Shown one piece after another: positions 16,245 through 26,300 of a DNA stretch of 35,104 bases. The translations under genes were made by a program, and so were the position numbers. This DNA comes from Sphingomonas parapaucimobilis NBRC 15100 (GTDB lineage: Bacteria > Pseudomonadota > Alphaproteobacteria > Sphingomonadales > Sphingomonadaceae), in assembly GCF_000787715.1 (NCBI RefSeq), contig NZ_BBPI01000079.1, positions 1 through 35,104 of the forward strand, given 5' to 3'. The notes under the pieces were generated by a model that did no database searches, was not told the DNA's origin, and saw nothing but the letters and a program-made list of their open reading frames with translations. Position 1 is the stretch's first letter. Every line of letters starts with the position of its first letter.

Positions 16245-17822
16245 TCAACTGTTGCGGCGAACGAGCCGCTTGATGTCTCCGAGACGGAAGGCGCCCGTCG
16301 CGAAGGTGGCGACCGCATAGACCAGCATCCCCGTCGCGACCAGCACGATGAGCGCGCCCCAGCGCTCGAGGTTGGTGCCGGTCACATAGGGCTGGAACCG
16401 TTCGTTGAGCAGCGCCATCGCCCCGCCCATCAACAGGGCGGCGACCAGCATCCGCCAGCTGCGCCGCCGCAGCTGCGCATCGGCCACGAAATGCCCGCGC
16501 TTGGCCAGCGTGCGATAGAGCAGCACGACATTGACCGTGGAGGCGATGGCGGTGGCCAGCGGCGGCCCCATATGGCCCAGCCACCAGATGAAGATCAGGT
16601 TCAGCCCCAGATTGACCAGCATCGACCAGGTCGCATAGCGCACCGGCGTCCGGGTATCAGCGCGCGCATAATAGCCCGGCGTCAGCACCTTCACGAGGAT
16701 ATAGCTGGGCAGCCCGATCGAGAAGGCGGCAAGTGCCTGCGCGGTATAATAGCTGTTGGTGGCGGTGAATTTGCCATGCTCGAACAGCGCGGCGACGATC
16801 GGCTGGCCACAGACGATCAGCGCGACGGTGGCGGGCAGGGTGAGCAGCAGCGCCAGCTCCATGCCCCGGTTCTGCGTCTCCATCGCCTCGACCTCCTTGC
16901 CCGCGCCCAGCAGACGCGAGACGGTGGGGAGCAAGACGGTGCCGAGGCCGATGCCGATCAACCCGAGTGGCAACTGGTTCAGCCGGTCGGCGGCATAGAT
17001 ATAGGATACCGACCCCTCGGGCAGGAAGCGGGCGGCCAGCGCGGTCGAGATGACGAGGTTGATCTGCACCGCGCCCGCACCGGCGGCGGCGGGCAGGATC
17101 AGCTTCATCAAGCGCTTGACGTCATCGTTGATGACCGGCCGCTTCAGCCGAAGCCGCACGCCCGCGCGGCGGCACGCCCACCAGAGCCAGACAAATTGAA
17201 GGATGCCCGCGACCGTGACCGCGATCGCCTGGTTCCGAGCGGTCGCCATAGGCTCGTGCGTGTGGAAGAACAGCAGGGCGACGATCAGCGTCAGGTTGAG
17301 CAGAATCGGCGCGGCCGCATTCACCCAGAAACGGTGCAGCGAATTGAGGATGCCGCCCAATAGCGACACCAGGCTGATGAACAGCAGATAGGGGAAGGTC
17401 AGCCGGTTGAGCAGAACGATATAGTCGAACTGCGCAGGCGTGCCCTTGCCGTAACCGAAGGTCTGGACCCAGGTGACGGGCCAGGCGGCCAGCTCGACGA
17501 TCGCGGTCATGACGATCAGCACGGGCAGCAAGACCGACAGCGCGTTCTCAGCAAAGGCCAGGCCATGCGCCAGGCCCGAGCCTTCCGCCGCCTTATCCCC
17601 TTCCGCCACCTTGCGGTTGAACATCGGGATGAAGGCGGCGGAAAAGGCGCCCTCCGCAAAGAGGGCGCGAAACATGTTGGGGAGGCGAAACGCGATCTGG
17701 AACGCGTCGGAGGCGAAGTTCGCGCCGACGAAGCGGAAGAACAGCGAGTCGCGAACCAGACCAAGCACGCGGCTGGCCAGAGTCAGCCCGCCGACCGAGC
17801 CGAGCGCCTTGGTCAGGTTCAT
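16245..17822 (-). CDS. murJ: Lipid II flippase MurJ
   Basis: Flips lipid II across the inner membrane for peptidoglycan synthesis (MVF/MOP superfamily, formerly MviN). The 525-residue protein is polytopic, consistent with 14 membrane helices. The N-terminus (TLASRVLGLVRD, about 15-26; DAFQIAFRLPNMFRALFAEG near 39-58; FIPMF) is the most conserved part, with arginines lining the cavity. LPLGLIGIGLGTVLLPTVSR in the middle is also typical. It begins 13 bases after secB and ends 8 bases before trpS, so the three are probably co-transcribed. Confidence 0.97.
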   Translation of the reverse strand: MNLTKALGSVGGLTLASRVLGLVRDSLFFRFVGANFASDAFQIAFRLPNMFRALFAEGAFSAAFIPMFNRKVAEGDKAAEGSGLAHGLAFAENALSVLLPVLIVMTAIVELAAWPVTWVQTFGYGKGTPAQFDYIVLLNRLTFPYLLFISLVSLLGGILNSLHRFWVNAAAPILLNLTLIVALLFFHTHEPMATARNQAIAVTVAGILQFVWLWWACRRAGVRLRLKRPVINDDVKRLMKLILPAAAGAGAVQINLVISTALAARFLPEGSVSYIYAADRLNQLPLGLIGIGLGTVLLPTVSRLLGAGKEVEAMETQNRGMELALLLTLPATVALIVCGQPIVAALFEHGKFTATNSYYTAQALAAFSIGLPSYILVKVLTPGYYARADTRTPVRYATWSMLVNLGLNLIFIWWLGHMGPPLATAIASTVNVVLLYRTLAKRGHFVADAQLRRRSWRMLVAALLMGGAMALLNERFQPYVTGTNLERWGALIVLVATGMLVYAVATFATGAFRLGDIKRLVRRNS

Positions 17823-17835
17823 CTGTCAGTCCGGA

Positions 17836-18342
17836 TCAGGCGTGGCCGGTTTCCGGGGTGTTCGGCTGCGCACCCGCCTGGGCATCGGCCTGCTGCAGAT
17901 ACAGCTGCGCGAAGTCGATCGGTTCGAGCATCAGCGGCGGGAAGCCGCCGTCGCGCACCGCATCGGCCAGCACGCGGCGGGCGAAGGGGAAGAGCAGGCG
18001 CGGCGCTTCGCCCAGCATGAAAGGCTGGATCTGGTCGGCGGGCACGTTGCGGAAGCCGAAGAGACCGGCATAGCTGAGATCGACGATGAAGGCGGTCTTG
18101 CCCTCGGACTCGGCGCGAACCTCGATCTTCAGGGTCAGCTCATGGACTTCCTCGCCGACCTGCGCCGCCGAGATGTTGAACTGCACGTCGATGCCCGGCG
18201 CGGTCTGCGCCTGATAGATGGCGGGCGCGTTCGGGTTCTCGAACGACAGGTCCTTCACATATTGCGAGATCATACCGGCGGCGGGGCCGGCATCGTCGCC
18301 GTTCGGCGCTTCAAAGCCCTGCGGCAAACCCTGTTCGTCCAT
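17836..18342 (-). CDS. secB: Protein-export chaperone SecB
   Basis: Cytosolic tetrameric chaperone that keeps exported precursors unfolded and hands them to SecA. The 168-residue protein has a variable N-terminal tail, the core YVKDLSFENPNAP (28-40), the strand region YQAQTAPGIDVQFNISA, the typical FIVDLSYAGLFGF and the C-terminal LMLEPIDFAQLYLQ. The final 18 residues are Ala/Gln/Pro-rich. First gene before murJ and trpS; divergent from the Tim44-like gene with 186 bases between, where both promoters should lie. Confidence 0.95.
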   Translation of the reverse strand: MDEQGLPQGFEAPNGDDAGPAAGMISQYVKDLSFENPNAPAIYQAQTAPGIDVQFNISAAQVGEEVHELTLKIEVRAESEGKTAFIVDLSYAGLFGFRNVPADQIQPFMLGEAPRLLFPFARRVLADAVRDGGFPPLMLEPIDFAQLYLQQADAQAGAQPNTPETGHA

Positions 18343-18528
18343 CGTCGAAACCTTTGCGTTAGATCAAGGGAGATAAGGAACCGAAAGGGCGGGTTCGCGC
18401 GTTCGGCCATATAGTCGTTGCGCGTAGCAGCGGGTCGGCATGGTTTCAACCTTGCCCGCTTCGTCGGAAGGCCGGGTTTTCATTGTCGGCTCGTACGCCT
18501 ATATCGGTCACGATAGTGAAAGGCGCCT

Positions 18529-19182
18529 GTGTTGTTATTCTACGTCGTTCTTCTCGCGATGGTCGCGCTCTTCCTCGCACTGCGGCTGTACAGTGTCCTG
18601 GGCAAGCGCACCGGCCATGAGCAGCAGCCGCTGGCGCGCAGTGCCGATGACCGGCCGCTGCCCGTGACGCTGCCCCGCACGACCGAGGCGGCGCAGGCGT
18701 CCGCGCCGGTCGCCAACCGCAACATCGATCCGCGCGCCGAACAGGGCCTGCGCGCGGTGATCGCGGGCGAGGCCGGCTTCGACGTGGCGCAGTTCCTGAA
18801 CGGTGCGCAGGCCGCCTATCGCATGACGCTGGAAGCCTTTTGGAAGGGTGACGAGGACACGCTGGCCGATCTGGTCGAACGCGACGTGCTGGCCGCCTTT
18901 GCCGAGGCGATCGAGCAGCGGCGCGAGGCGGGCCATTCGCTCGACAATCGCCTGATCCGGGTCGACAGCGCCAAGATCGTGGATGCACAGGTCGAGGGTC
19001 GCGAGGCGCGCATTACGGTCCGCTTCGATGCCGATATCGCCGCCGTGACGCGCGATGCCGATGGCCATGTCATCGCCGGTTCGCTGAGCGATGCGGTCGA
19101 GACGCACGATGTCTGGACCTTCGCCCGCACGTTGAAAAGCGGCGATCCGAACTGGAAGCTTGTCGACACCGACGAAGCCTGA
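18529..19182 (+). CDS. Tim44-like inner-membrane-anchored protein
   Basis: A 217-residue protein with a GTG start, an N-terminal membrane anchor (about 2-20), a variable proline-rich linker and a C-terminal Tim44-like domain (about 72-215). That domain is recognisable from FDVAQFLNGAQAAYRMTLEAFWKGD (80-104), the middle segment IDxAKIVDAQVEGREARITVRF-like stretch and DVWTFARTLKSGDPNWKLVDT at the end. The bacterial family (TimA) is related to the mitochondrial import component; in alphaproteobacteria its position beside secB is conserved and suggests a link to protein export or envelope assembly, but the molecular role is not settled. Followed after 26 bases by mltA. Confidence 0.88.
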   Translation: MLLFYVVLLAMVALFLALRLYSVLGKRTGHEQQPLARSADDRPLPVTLPRTTEAAQASAPVANRNIDPRAEQGLRAVIAGEAGFDVAQFLNGAQAAYRMTLEAFWKGDEDTLADLVERDVLAAFAEAIEQRREAGHSLDNRLIRVDSAKIVDAQVEGREARITVRFDADIAAVTRDADGHVIAGSLSDAVETHDVWTFARTLKSGDPNWKLVDTDEA

Positions 19183-19208
19183 TCCGGTCTGACGGGGGAA
19201 GCTCTGCG

Positions 19209-20567
19209 ATGAGGGGGTATCGCGTCGCGGCCATGGTCGCGCTTTCGGTCAGCCTGTCGGCCTGTGCGGGGCGGATCGTTCCGCCGGGTGCGTCGGCACC
19301 CTATCCGTCGCGCGGGGAAGCACAGCCCCAGCCCAGACCGCAACCACGCCCCCGGCCGGGTGGTTCCTCGGTGCAGCCGAGCGGCCCCAGCGTATCGCGC
19401 GTGCCCGATGGTCCGGTGCGGATCATCGCGGCGACCCCGCTGCCCGCCACCCCCGTCGTGACCGTTCCCGGGGCAGCGACGGCGGCGCAGGCGGGTGTGC
19501 TGGCCGGACCGCCGGTCGCCTCGCTGCCGATCACCGAGCCACAGGCCGAGGCGGCGCGGGCCGCTTTCCTGCTGTCCTGCCCCGGACTGATGCGGCGCAC
19601 CGATGCCAGCGGCCTGACCCAGGGTGCGGACTGGCAGACCGCCTGCCGGGCCGCTGCCGTCGTGCCGCGCGGGGGTGCCCGTGATTTCTTCGCGCGCTAT
19701 TTCGAGGCGGTGCAAGTCGGCGACGGCCGCTCGCTGGCGACCGGCTATTACGAGCCCGAAATTGCTGGCTCGCATGATAGGCGTTCGGGTTACGACGTGC
19801 CGATCTATGCCCGTCCGCGCGATCTGATCGATGTCGATCTGGGTGCCTTCACCACCGACCTGAAGGGCAAGAAGATACGCGGCAAGGTGCAGGGCACCAA
19901 CCTCGTCCCCTATGACGACCGGATCGCGATCGAGCAGGGATCGCTGGCGGGACGTGCGCCGGTCCTGGCCTGGGGCGCGGACCCGGTCGAGGTGTTCTTC
20001 CTCCAGATCCAGGGTTCGGGTCGGCTGCGGCTGCCCGATGGCGGGATCATGCGGATCGGCTATGATACGCAGAACGGCCGCGACTATACCGGCATCGGCG
20101 CACTGATGAAGGCGCGCGGGCTGCTGGGACCGGGCCGGACCTCGATGCAGGGGATCGTCGCCTGGCTGCACGACCACCCGGAAGAGGGCCGCGAGATCAT
20201 GCGCGAGAATAAGAGCTTCGTCTTCTTCCGCGAGTTGAACGGCGCGCCGCAGGGGGCGATGGGCTATGCGGTGACGGGGCAGGTCAGCGCGGCGGCGGAT
20301 CCCAAATTCGTGCCGCTGGGCGCGCCCGTCTTCCTGTCGATGGACCGGCAGGACGCGACCGGGCTGTGGGTGGCGCAGGATACCGGCGGCGCGATCAAGG
20401 GCGCGAACCGCTTCGACACCTTCTGGGGTGCGGGCGATACGGCGCGGGCGGTGGCGGGTGGCATGTCGGCGCGGGGCACGGCCTTCCTGCTGCTGCCGGT
20501 CGGAACGTTGGCGCGAGCCGGGATTGCGGCGCCTGTCGGGACGGTCGGTGCGATCCCTCAACCCTGA
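19209..20567 (+). CDS. mltA: Membrane-bound lytic murein transglycosylase A
   Basis: Cleaves the MurNAc-GlcNAc bond of peptidoglycan to form 1,6-anhydro products, acting in the periplasm from the outer membrane. The 452-residue protein starts with a lipoprotein signal ending LSAC (Cys19 lipidated). After an Ala/Pro-rich linker (about 25-100) the MltA domain starts near 150 (RDFFARYFEAVQ; TGYYEPEIAGS), and the C-terminal 3D domain carries the conserved aspartates: Asp391 in AQDTGGAIKG and Asp403 in RFDTFWG. Its end overlaps the smr start by 20 bases, so the two are probably translated in a coupled way. Confidence 0.96.
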   Translation: MRGYRVAAMVALSVSLSACAGRIVPPGASAPYPSRGEAQPQPRPQPRPRPGGSSVQPSGPSVSRVPDGPVRIIAATPLPATPVVTVPGAATAAQAGVLAGPPVASLPITEPQAEAARAAFLLSCPGLMRRTDASGLTQGADWQTACRAAAVVPRGGARDFFARYFEAVQVGDGRSLATGYYEPEIAGSHDRRSGYDVPIYARPRDLIDVDLGAFTTDLKGKKIRGKVQGTNLVPYDDRIAIEQGSLAGRAPVLAWGADPVEVFFLQIQGSGRLRLPDGGIMRIGYDTQNGRDYTGIGALMKARGLLGPGRTSMQGIVAWLHDHPEEGREIMRENKSFVFFRELNGAPQGAMGYAVTGQVSAAADPKFVPLGAPVFLSMDRQDATGLWVAQDTGGAIKGANRFDTFWGAGDTARAVAGGMSARGTAFLLLPVGTLARAGIAAPVGTVGAIPQP

Positions 20568-21120
20568 CGAGGCGCATCTCTGGGCGCGGGTGATGGAAAC
20601 GGTGCGCCCGTTGCGCGCCGCTATCGTGCCCGCCCGGCCCGCGCCGCCCCCACCGACCATGGAGGCGGTGTTCCAGGAAACGCCCGGCGCGCCCAAGGTG
20701 CGGGTGAAGGGTCGTGTGCCGCCGCTTCGCCAGCCCGCCCCGCCACCGGCCGCGCCGAAAAAGGGGCCGGGCGAGACGCTCGACGGCGGCTGGGACAAGC
20801 GGCTGTCGCGGGGCAGCGTGATGCCCGACAGTTCGCTCGACCTGCATGGCCACACGCTGGCTTCGGCCCATGCGTTGCTCGACCAGGGACTGGGCCGGGC
20901 GATCGCGCGCGGCGACCGGGTGCTGCTGCTGGTGACCGGCAAGCCGCCACGTCCCGAGAGCGAGCGTCCCCATGCACGCGGCGCGATCCGCGCGGCGATC
21001 AGCGACTGGCTGGGCGCGTCGCGCCATGCCGATGCGATCGCGGCGATCCGCAACGCCCATCCGCGCCATGGCGGGCAGGGCGCGCTCTATATCGTGTTCA
21101 GGCGCCCGCGCGAGCGATGA
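20548..21120 (+). CDS. Smr-domain protein
   Basis: A 190-residue protein of the small MutS-related family; the Smr domain is a possible nuclease. The GTG at 20548, inside the mltA end, is selected because the upstream extension has no conserved features and the reading MRSLNPDEAHLWARV fits the family N-terminus. A low-complexity Pro/Ala linker (32-75) leads to the Smr domain (about 95-185), with LDLHGHT (97-103), LLLVTGKP (126-133), RGAIRAAISDWL (144-155) and HGGQGALYIVF (174-184). Family functions include nucleic-acid cleavage or translation quality control; the exact role in alphaproteobacteria is unknown. Its last 23 bases overlap the dapE end on the other strand. Confidence 0.9.
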   Translation: MRSLNPDEAHLWARVMETVRPLRAAIVPARPAPPPPTMEAVFQETPGAPKVRVKGRVPPLRQPAPPPAAPKKGPGETLDGGWDKRLSRGSVMPDSSLDLHGHTLASAHALLDQGLGRAIARGDRVLLLVTGKPPRPESERPHARGAIRAAISDWLGASRHADAIAAIRNAHPRHGGQGALYIVFRRPRER

Positions 21121-22213
21121 CACCCGCATAGATGCGGGTCAGCGTATGGAGGTCGTCGACCGCCACCGCTTCGTCCACCTTGTGCATCGTCGCGTTGAGC
21201 AGTCCGAACTCGACCGTCGGGCACAGTTTCGACAGGAAACGCGCGTCCGAGGTGCCGCCGGTGGTCGATAGCTCCGGCTCGATCCCCGTCTCGGCGCGGA
21301 TGGCGTCGGCGATCATCGCAGAGAAGGCACCCGGCTGGGTCAGGAACGCCTCGCCCGAGATACGGCCCGTCACCTGCGCGGCGGGGGCATGGGCACGGGC
21401 GATGGCGGTGATCCGCTCGACCAGCGCCGCACCGCTCTGTTCGTCGTTGAAGCGGATCGAAAGCCGCGCCTGCGCTGCGCCCGGAATGACGTTGGTTGCG
21501 GGGTTGCCGACATGCAGGTCGGTGATCTCGATATTGGACGGCTGGAACCAGGCATTGCCGGTGTCGAGCGTTATCCCCTCGATCTCGGCCAGCATCGCGA
21601 CCAACGGCGTGATCGGATTTTCGGCGAGGTGGGGATAGGCGACGTGACCCTGCCGCCCCGGCACGGTGATCCAGATATTGACCGAACCGCGCCGCCCGAT
21701 CTTCATCATGTCGCCCAGCCGCTGCGCCGAGGTCGGTTCTCCGACCAGGCACAGGTCGGGTGTCAGCCCAAGTTCCGCCATCCGGTCGATCAGCGCGCGG
21801 GTGCCATAGATGGCCGGGCCTTCCTCGTCGCCGGTGATGATCAGCGACAGGGGAATGGTCGGCTCCACCGGGATCGCGGCGACGAAGGCGGCGACCGCGC
21901 CCTTCATGTCCACCGCACCGCGTCCGAAGAGCAGGTCGCCCCGCACCTCGCCGGAAAAGGGCGAACCCTGCCAGCCGTCACCGGCGGGCACCACATCGAC
22001 ATGGCCCGCAAAGGCCAGGTGCGTGCCCGTTCCGCCGCGTGTCGCCAGCAAGTTCTCGACCGGGCCGTCAGGTTCCTCGCCGATGGTGAAGCGATCGACG
22101 GCAAAGCCCAGCGGCACCAGCGCGGCCTCCAGCACGTCGAACACGGAGCCACGCGCGGGCGTGACGCTGTCGCTGCGGATCAGGGCCTGGGTAAGGGTGA
22201 GGGCGTCGGTCAT
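21098..22213 (-). CDS. dapE: Succinyl-diaminopimelate desuccinylase
   Basis: Zinc metallohydrolase of the lysine/meso-diaminopimelate pathway (M20 family), cytosolic. From the start at 22213 (MTDALTLTQALIRSDSVTP) the product is 371 residues, close to the usual 375; an upstream Met adds 12 unsupported residues. Metal and catalytic residues are visible: His71 and Asp73 in AGHVDVV, Asp102 in RGAVDMKG, Glu130/Glu131 in TGDEEGPA, Glu159 in GEPT, and the late histidine in NATMHKVDE. Genes end tail to tail with smr, overlapping by 23 bases. Confidence 0.96.
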   Translation of the reverse strand: MTDALTLTQALIRSDSVTPARGSVFDVLEAALVPLGFAVDRFTIGEEPDGPVENLLATRGGTGTHLAFAGHVDVVPAGDGWQGSPFSGEVRGDLLFGRGAVDMKGAVAAFVAAIPVEPTIPLSLIITGDEEGPAIYGTRALIDRMAELGLTPDLCLVGEPTSAQRLGDMMKIGRRGSVNIWITVPGRQGHVAYPHLAENPITPLVAMLAEIEGITLDTGNAWFQPSNIEITDLHVGNPATNVIPGAAQARLSIRFNDEQSGAALVERITAIARAHAPAAQVTGRISGEAFLTQPGAFSAMIADAIRAETGIEPELSTTGGTSDARFLSKLCPTVEFGLLNATMHKVDEAVAVDDLHTLTRIYAGVIARAGA

Positions 22214-22324
22214 GCCGCGCGGCATAGGCAGCGTACGCGCGAACGGCAATCATGCGATTGACGACGCTTACGGAGCCGATCCCGCCCGGCATCGTTCCAG
22301 CCCCTGCGTAACAGGAGTGATGTG

Positions 22325-22495
22325 ATGAACGATCCCGATCCCAACGGCCACAAGGCCGGAAAGCGACTGCTGCTCTGGCTGCTGATCGCGCTGGGGATCG
22401 CGGGGGTGCTGGTCTATACCTTCACGTCGCGCGTGGCCGAACCGGCGGCTGAGCAGCGGGCACCGCTGAACGAGGTTCCGCCTGCGGCGCGGTAA
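22325..22495 (+). CDS. Small single-pass membrane protein, function unknown
   Basis: A 56-residue open frame starting ATG at 22325 with CAGGAG eight bases upstream and ending TAA at 22493-22495. It has a charged N-terminus with NGHKAGKR, one hydrophobic helix (about 15-33, LLLWLLIALGIAGVLVYTF) and a polar Ala/Glu/Pro-rich tail, so it is probably an inner-membrane protein with a periplasmic C-terminus. The layout, a good ribosome binding site and GC-rich codons make it credible; nothing hints at function. Confidence 0.65.
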   Translation: MNDPDPNGHKAGKRLLLWLLIALGIAGVLVYTFTSRVAEPAAEQRAPLNEVPPAAR

Positions 22496-22500
22496 GGGGG

Positions 22501-22578
22501 CGTGGCCTTCGACTTCGCTCAGGCTGAACGGGTTTCAGTACCGACCTCCGTTCAGCCTGAGCGAAGTCGAAGGCCACG
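22501..22578. repeat. Perfect 31-bp inverted repeat, REP-like
   Basis: Arms 22501-22531 and 22548-22578 are exact reverse complements with a 16-base loop. The core is CTTCGACTTCGCTCAG and its complement. The same unit occurs three more times near 14.9-15.2 kb. On either strand it can act as a strong hairpin at the 3' ends of the small gene (plus) and the GST gene (minus); there is no T-run. Confidence 0.9.
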
Positions 22579-22587
22579 GGAAAACCC

Positions 22588-23250
22588 TCACCCCACCGGC
22601 TGCTCGAACCGCTCGATCACCCATTCCTCTTCCTGCGCGGCGGCGATCCAGTCCTGCATGAAGGGATGGCGAAGCACTGCGTCCATATAGGGCATGGCAA
22701 AGCGCGCCACGGGCAGCTGGTAGGTGACGATCCGCGTCACCACCGGCGCGAACATGATGTCCGCCGCGCCGAACTCCCCGAACAGGAAATCGCCGTCGCC
22801 GCCGAAGCGTGCCCGCGCCTGCGCCCACAGCTCCATCATCCGCTTCAGATCGACGATCACATCGTCATCGGGCATCCGGGCGGGATAGACCTGGCGGATG
22901 TTCATGCTGTGCTTGCGACGCAGCGCCACGAAGCTGGCGTGCATCTCCGCCGCCATCGACCGCGCCATGGCGCGCGCGGCCTCGTCCTCGGGCCAGAAAC
23001 GGTCGCGTCCGACCTTGTCGGCCAGGAAGTCGATGATCGCCAGACTGTCCCAGACGACCGCCTCGCCATCCCACAGGATCGGCACCTTGCCCGATGACGG
23101 CGCAAACTCCGCCCCCTCGCGGCGCTTGTCCCAGTCCGCGTCGTAGAGCGGCACGACCACCTCCTCAAAGGGAAGTCCCGACTGCCGACAGGCAAGCCAG
23201 CCGCGCAGGGACCAGGAGGAATAGGCCTTGTTGCCGATGATGAGCTTCAT
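22588..23250 (-). CDS. Glutathione S-transferase family protein
   Basis: A 220-residue cytosolic protein. The start at 23250 gives MKLIIGNKAYSSWSLRGWLACRQ, the N-terminal thioredoxin-fold motif of a bacterial GST subfamily where the Ser of SSWS is the likely glutathione-activating residue. The conserved cis-proline is in GKVPILWDGEAVVWDSLAIIDFLAD (about 54-78, with WDS in place of the usual ES contact). The all-helical C-terminal domain runs from about 88 to 210. Substrate is not predictable. A monocistronic unit: dapE and the repeat lie downstream in other orientation, and the receptor terminator is upstream. Confidence 0.9.
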   Translation of the reverse strand: MKLIIGNKAYSSWSLRGWLACRQSGLPFEEVVVPLYDADWDKRREGAEFAPSSGKVPILWDGEAVVWDSLAIIDFLADKVGRDRFWPEDEAARAMARSMAAEMHASFVALRRKHSMNIRQVYPARMPDDDVIVDLKRMMELWAQARARFGGDGDFLFGEFGAADIMFAPVVTRIVTYQLPVARFAMPYMDAVLRHPFMQDWIAAAQEEEWVIERFEQPVG

Positions 23251-23292
23251 GGACCAAGGGGTAACCGCCCCGCCGGGCCGCCGCAACCGAAC

Positions 23293-23331
23293 AAAAAAAG
23301 GCCCGCCCGGGGAACCCGGACGGGCCTTTTT
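23293..23331 (-). terminator. Bidirectional-type intrinsic terminator after the TonB receptor
   Basis: An 11-bp GC stem with one C-A mismatch (23300-23311 with 23315-23326) carries five A on one foot and five T on the other and has a three-base loop. On the minus strand it lies 20 bases after the receptor stop; the T-tract there is seven bases. It separates the receptor from the GST gene. Confidence 0.92.
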
Positions 23332-23350
23332 GTTTCCGACGAACGCCGGA

Positions 23351-26300
23351 TCAGAAGCGGGCGGTGGCCGCCACGCGGAAGAAGCGACCGATCAACCCCG
23401 AGAAATAGGGCTGGGTGCCGCCTGCCACCGCCGTGGCGGGGAAGGGGGCCGTCGCGTTGAAGACATTGTCGACGATGAAGCGCAGGTTGAACTGGTCGTT
23501 CACCTTCACGCCCACCGTGGTGTTGAACACCACCCAGTCGGTCAGGCCGCTGATGTTGCGGGCATTGGGGGCTTCGTCCAGGTTGAACTTCACCTTGCCG
23601 GTATACTGACCCTGGAACAGGATGTTGAAGGTGTCGCCTTCATAGGTCAGGTTCGCGGTGCCCGAATGACGCGGATAGCCGATTTCGCCTGCGTCATGGT
23701 TGATGTCGCCCACACCCACCTGGGTCTGCAGCTTGTCGCGGTAGAAATAGTTGACCGACAGGCCGACCGTACCGGCGTTCTCCAGTCCGACGCGGCTGAG
23801 CGGCAGGCGGTACGCAATGGTCGATTGCAGACCGGCCATCTCATAGGACGCGGCGTTGTAATAGCCCTGGCGGATCGTGGTCAGCTGGCCATCGGCACCG
23901 CGCGTGAACAGCCCGCAGAACTGGTTGGGATAGTTGCTCGAATCATAGCACGCATTCAGGATGTCGGTGCCGTCCAGCGAGCGGATGGCATCGTTCAGCT
24001 TGATATTGACCCAATCGACCGCGACCGACAGGCCGGGGATGAAGCGCGGCTGAGCGATGGCGCCGACGGTCCAGCTATTGGCCTTTTCGTTGCGCAGATC
24101 GGGGTTGCCCGCGACCGTCACCGGAATGGTGAAGTTGCTGAAGTTCGAATCGAACGTCGCAGGATTGATCCCGGCAGCGACGCAATTGGCACGACGGGTC
24201 GCGGGGTTGGGGCCATTGCCGACATAGCGTGCGTCGCACGGATCGAGGCCGGAGTTGAACGCCCGCGACGTCGGGTTGAACACCTCGGTGATCGCGGGCG
24301 AGCGGATCGAGCGGGTGAAGTTGCCGCGGAAGGTCAGCCCCTGGAAGAAGCCGACACGGCCGCCCGCCGTCCAGGTCACGTCGCCGCCTGACAGCGAGTT
24401 GTCGACGTAACGTGCCGCACCGTCGAACTCGAGCGTCTTGAGCCAGCTCAGCTCGTTCTTGCTGGACACGAACGGCACGACGACTTCGCCGAACACCTCG
24501 TTGGTGTGAAACTTGCCCCGGATCGGGTCGATCGGGATGATGCGGCCATATTGCACGCGGCTGCCATCCGCCTGCGGTTCGCCATAATAATAGGCACCCG
24601 GATCGAATTGCGTCTTTTCCTCGCGATGCTCGTAACCCAGCGACAGCGACACGTCGTTGCCGAACAGCTGGAAGACGGGGCCGTTGATGTTGGCGTTGAA
24701 CACCAGCTGCTCATTGGCCGAACGCGGCGTGGCGACGGTAAAGATGTAATCGCGCGCCGCCTGGCTGGCCTGGCCGATGCCGAAGATGTTGAGCGGGGCG
24801 CAAGCGCCGCCGCCGATCGACGGGATGGTCGCGTTCACTACGCCCGGACGGCAGGTGATGTTGCCCGAAGCGTCGCGCACCGCGTCGATGGCGTTGGCGA
24901 AATTCTGCTGGATCAGCTCGAAGTTGCGGCCATTGGTGATCGACTTGCCATAGACGGCCGAAGCCTCCCACTTGAAGTCGCGACCGAGCAGCGGCACCGT
25001 GCCGTCGAACCCGCCGACGAAACGATACGTCTCGACGGTGGCTTCGGCGCGGCCGGTGGTCAGGTCGGCCAGCGCACGGCCGACATAGAACTGGTTCTGA
25101 CCGGCGGGCAGGTTGGCCGCGATGGTCGCGCGGTCGGTGGCCGACAGATACGGGTTGTCGAGGCTGAGCAGCAGGTTGCCGTCCGGCCGCCCGGCATCGT
25201 CGAACAGCGCGGTGTTGTAGTTCGGCTGGTCAATCAGGTTCGTGCCCTTGCTGCGGACATACCATGCCTCGCCGAAGAAGCGGATGCGGTCGCTGAACTG
25301 ATAGCTGGCCTGCGCGCTGGCGATATAGCGTTCGGAGGTGGTCAGCAGGTTCGACTGGAGCGGCAGGTTGTAACCGTTGCCGCCGCTGCTGATATAGCCC
25401 TGGCGCATCGGCGTGCCGAGGTCGAGCGGGGTCAGCGTGCCGTTCGCGCCGAACTGCAGCAACTGGCCAGCGGCATTGCGGATGCCCGAGCGGCTGGCGA
25501 GGAAGTCGTCTGCGCTGAACGGCACGCCGCCGATGGTGAACGCGCTGTAGCGCTGGTTCGGATAGAGGACCCGCTGGAACGCGCCCGCGGTGGCGGGGGT
25601 GCCGAAGAAGTAACCGGCGGCGGTGATGTCGCGGTCGGCGGCGGTCAGGCCGGTGACGCGGTTATACTCGCCCGAAATGGTGATGTTGCCGCGCCCGTCG
25701 GCGAAGTTCTTGCCGGCCAGCAGGCTGAGCCGCTGGTCGGGGGCGTCACCCTTTTGCGACACGCCTGCTTGCGCCTGGAGCTGAAGCCCCTCGAAATTGC
25801 GCTTCAGGATGATGTTGACGGTGCCCGCGATCGCGTCCGAACCATAGATCGGCGCGCCGCCGATGGCGACAGTCTCGACCCGCTCGACCAGGCTGGTCGG
25901 GATGTTGTTCAGGTCGACCTGCGTACCGGCCGATACGGGGCCGAAGATGCTGGCGGTGTTGGACGACACGAAGCGGCGGCCATTGACCAGCACCAGCGTG
26001 CGCTGCGTGCCGAGACCGAAAAAGTCGACAAAGGTCTGGGCCGGGCCGAAGGACGACTGTGCGCCGACGCCGCTATTGCCCGGAGGGCCGAAGGCCGGGA
26101 TTTCGCTCAGCACCTGGCCGACATTGGTATAGCCGCGATTGGCGATCTGCGCCGCGCCGACGACCTGGGTCGGTTGCAGCGTCTCGAACTCGGGACGCGC
26201 GATCCGCGAGCCGGTGACGACCACGTCCTGGCCGCTCGCAGCGCTCTGGTCTGCGGGGGCGGTCTGCGCGGTGCTATCCGGCGCGGTGGCGTTTTCGGGT

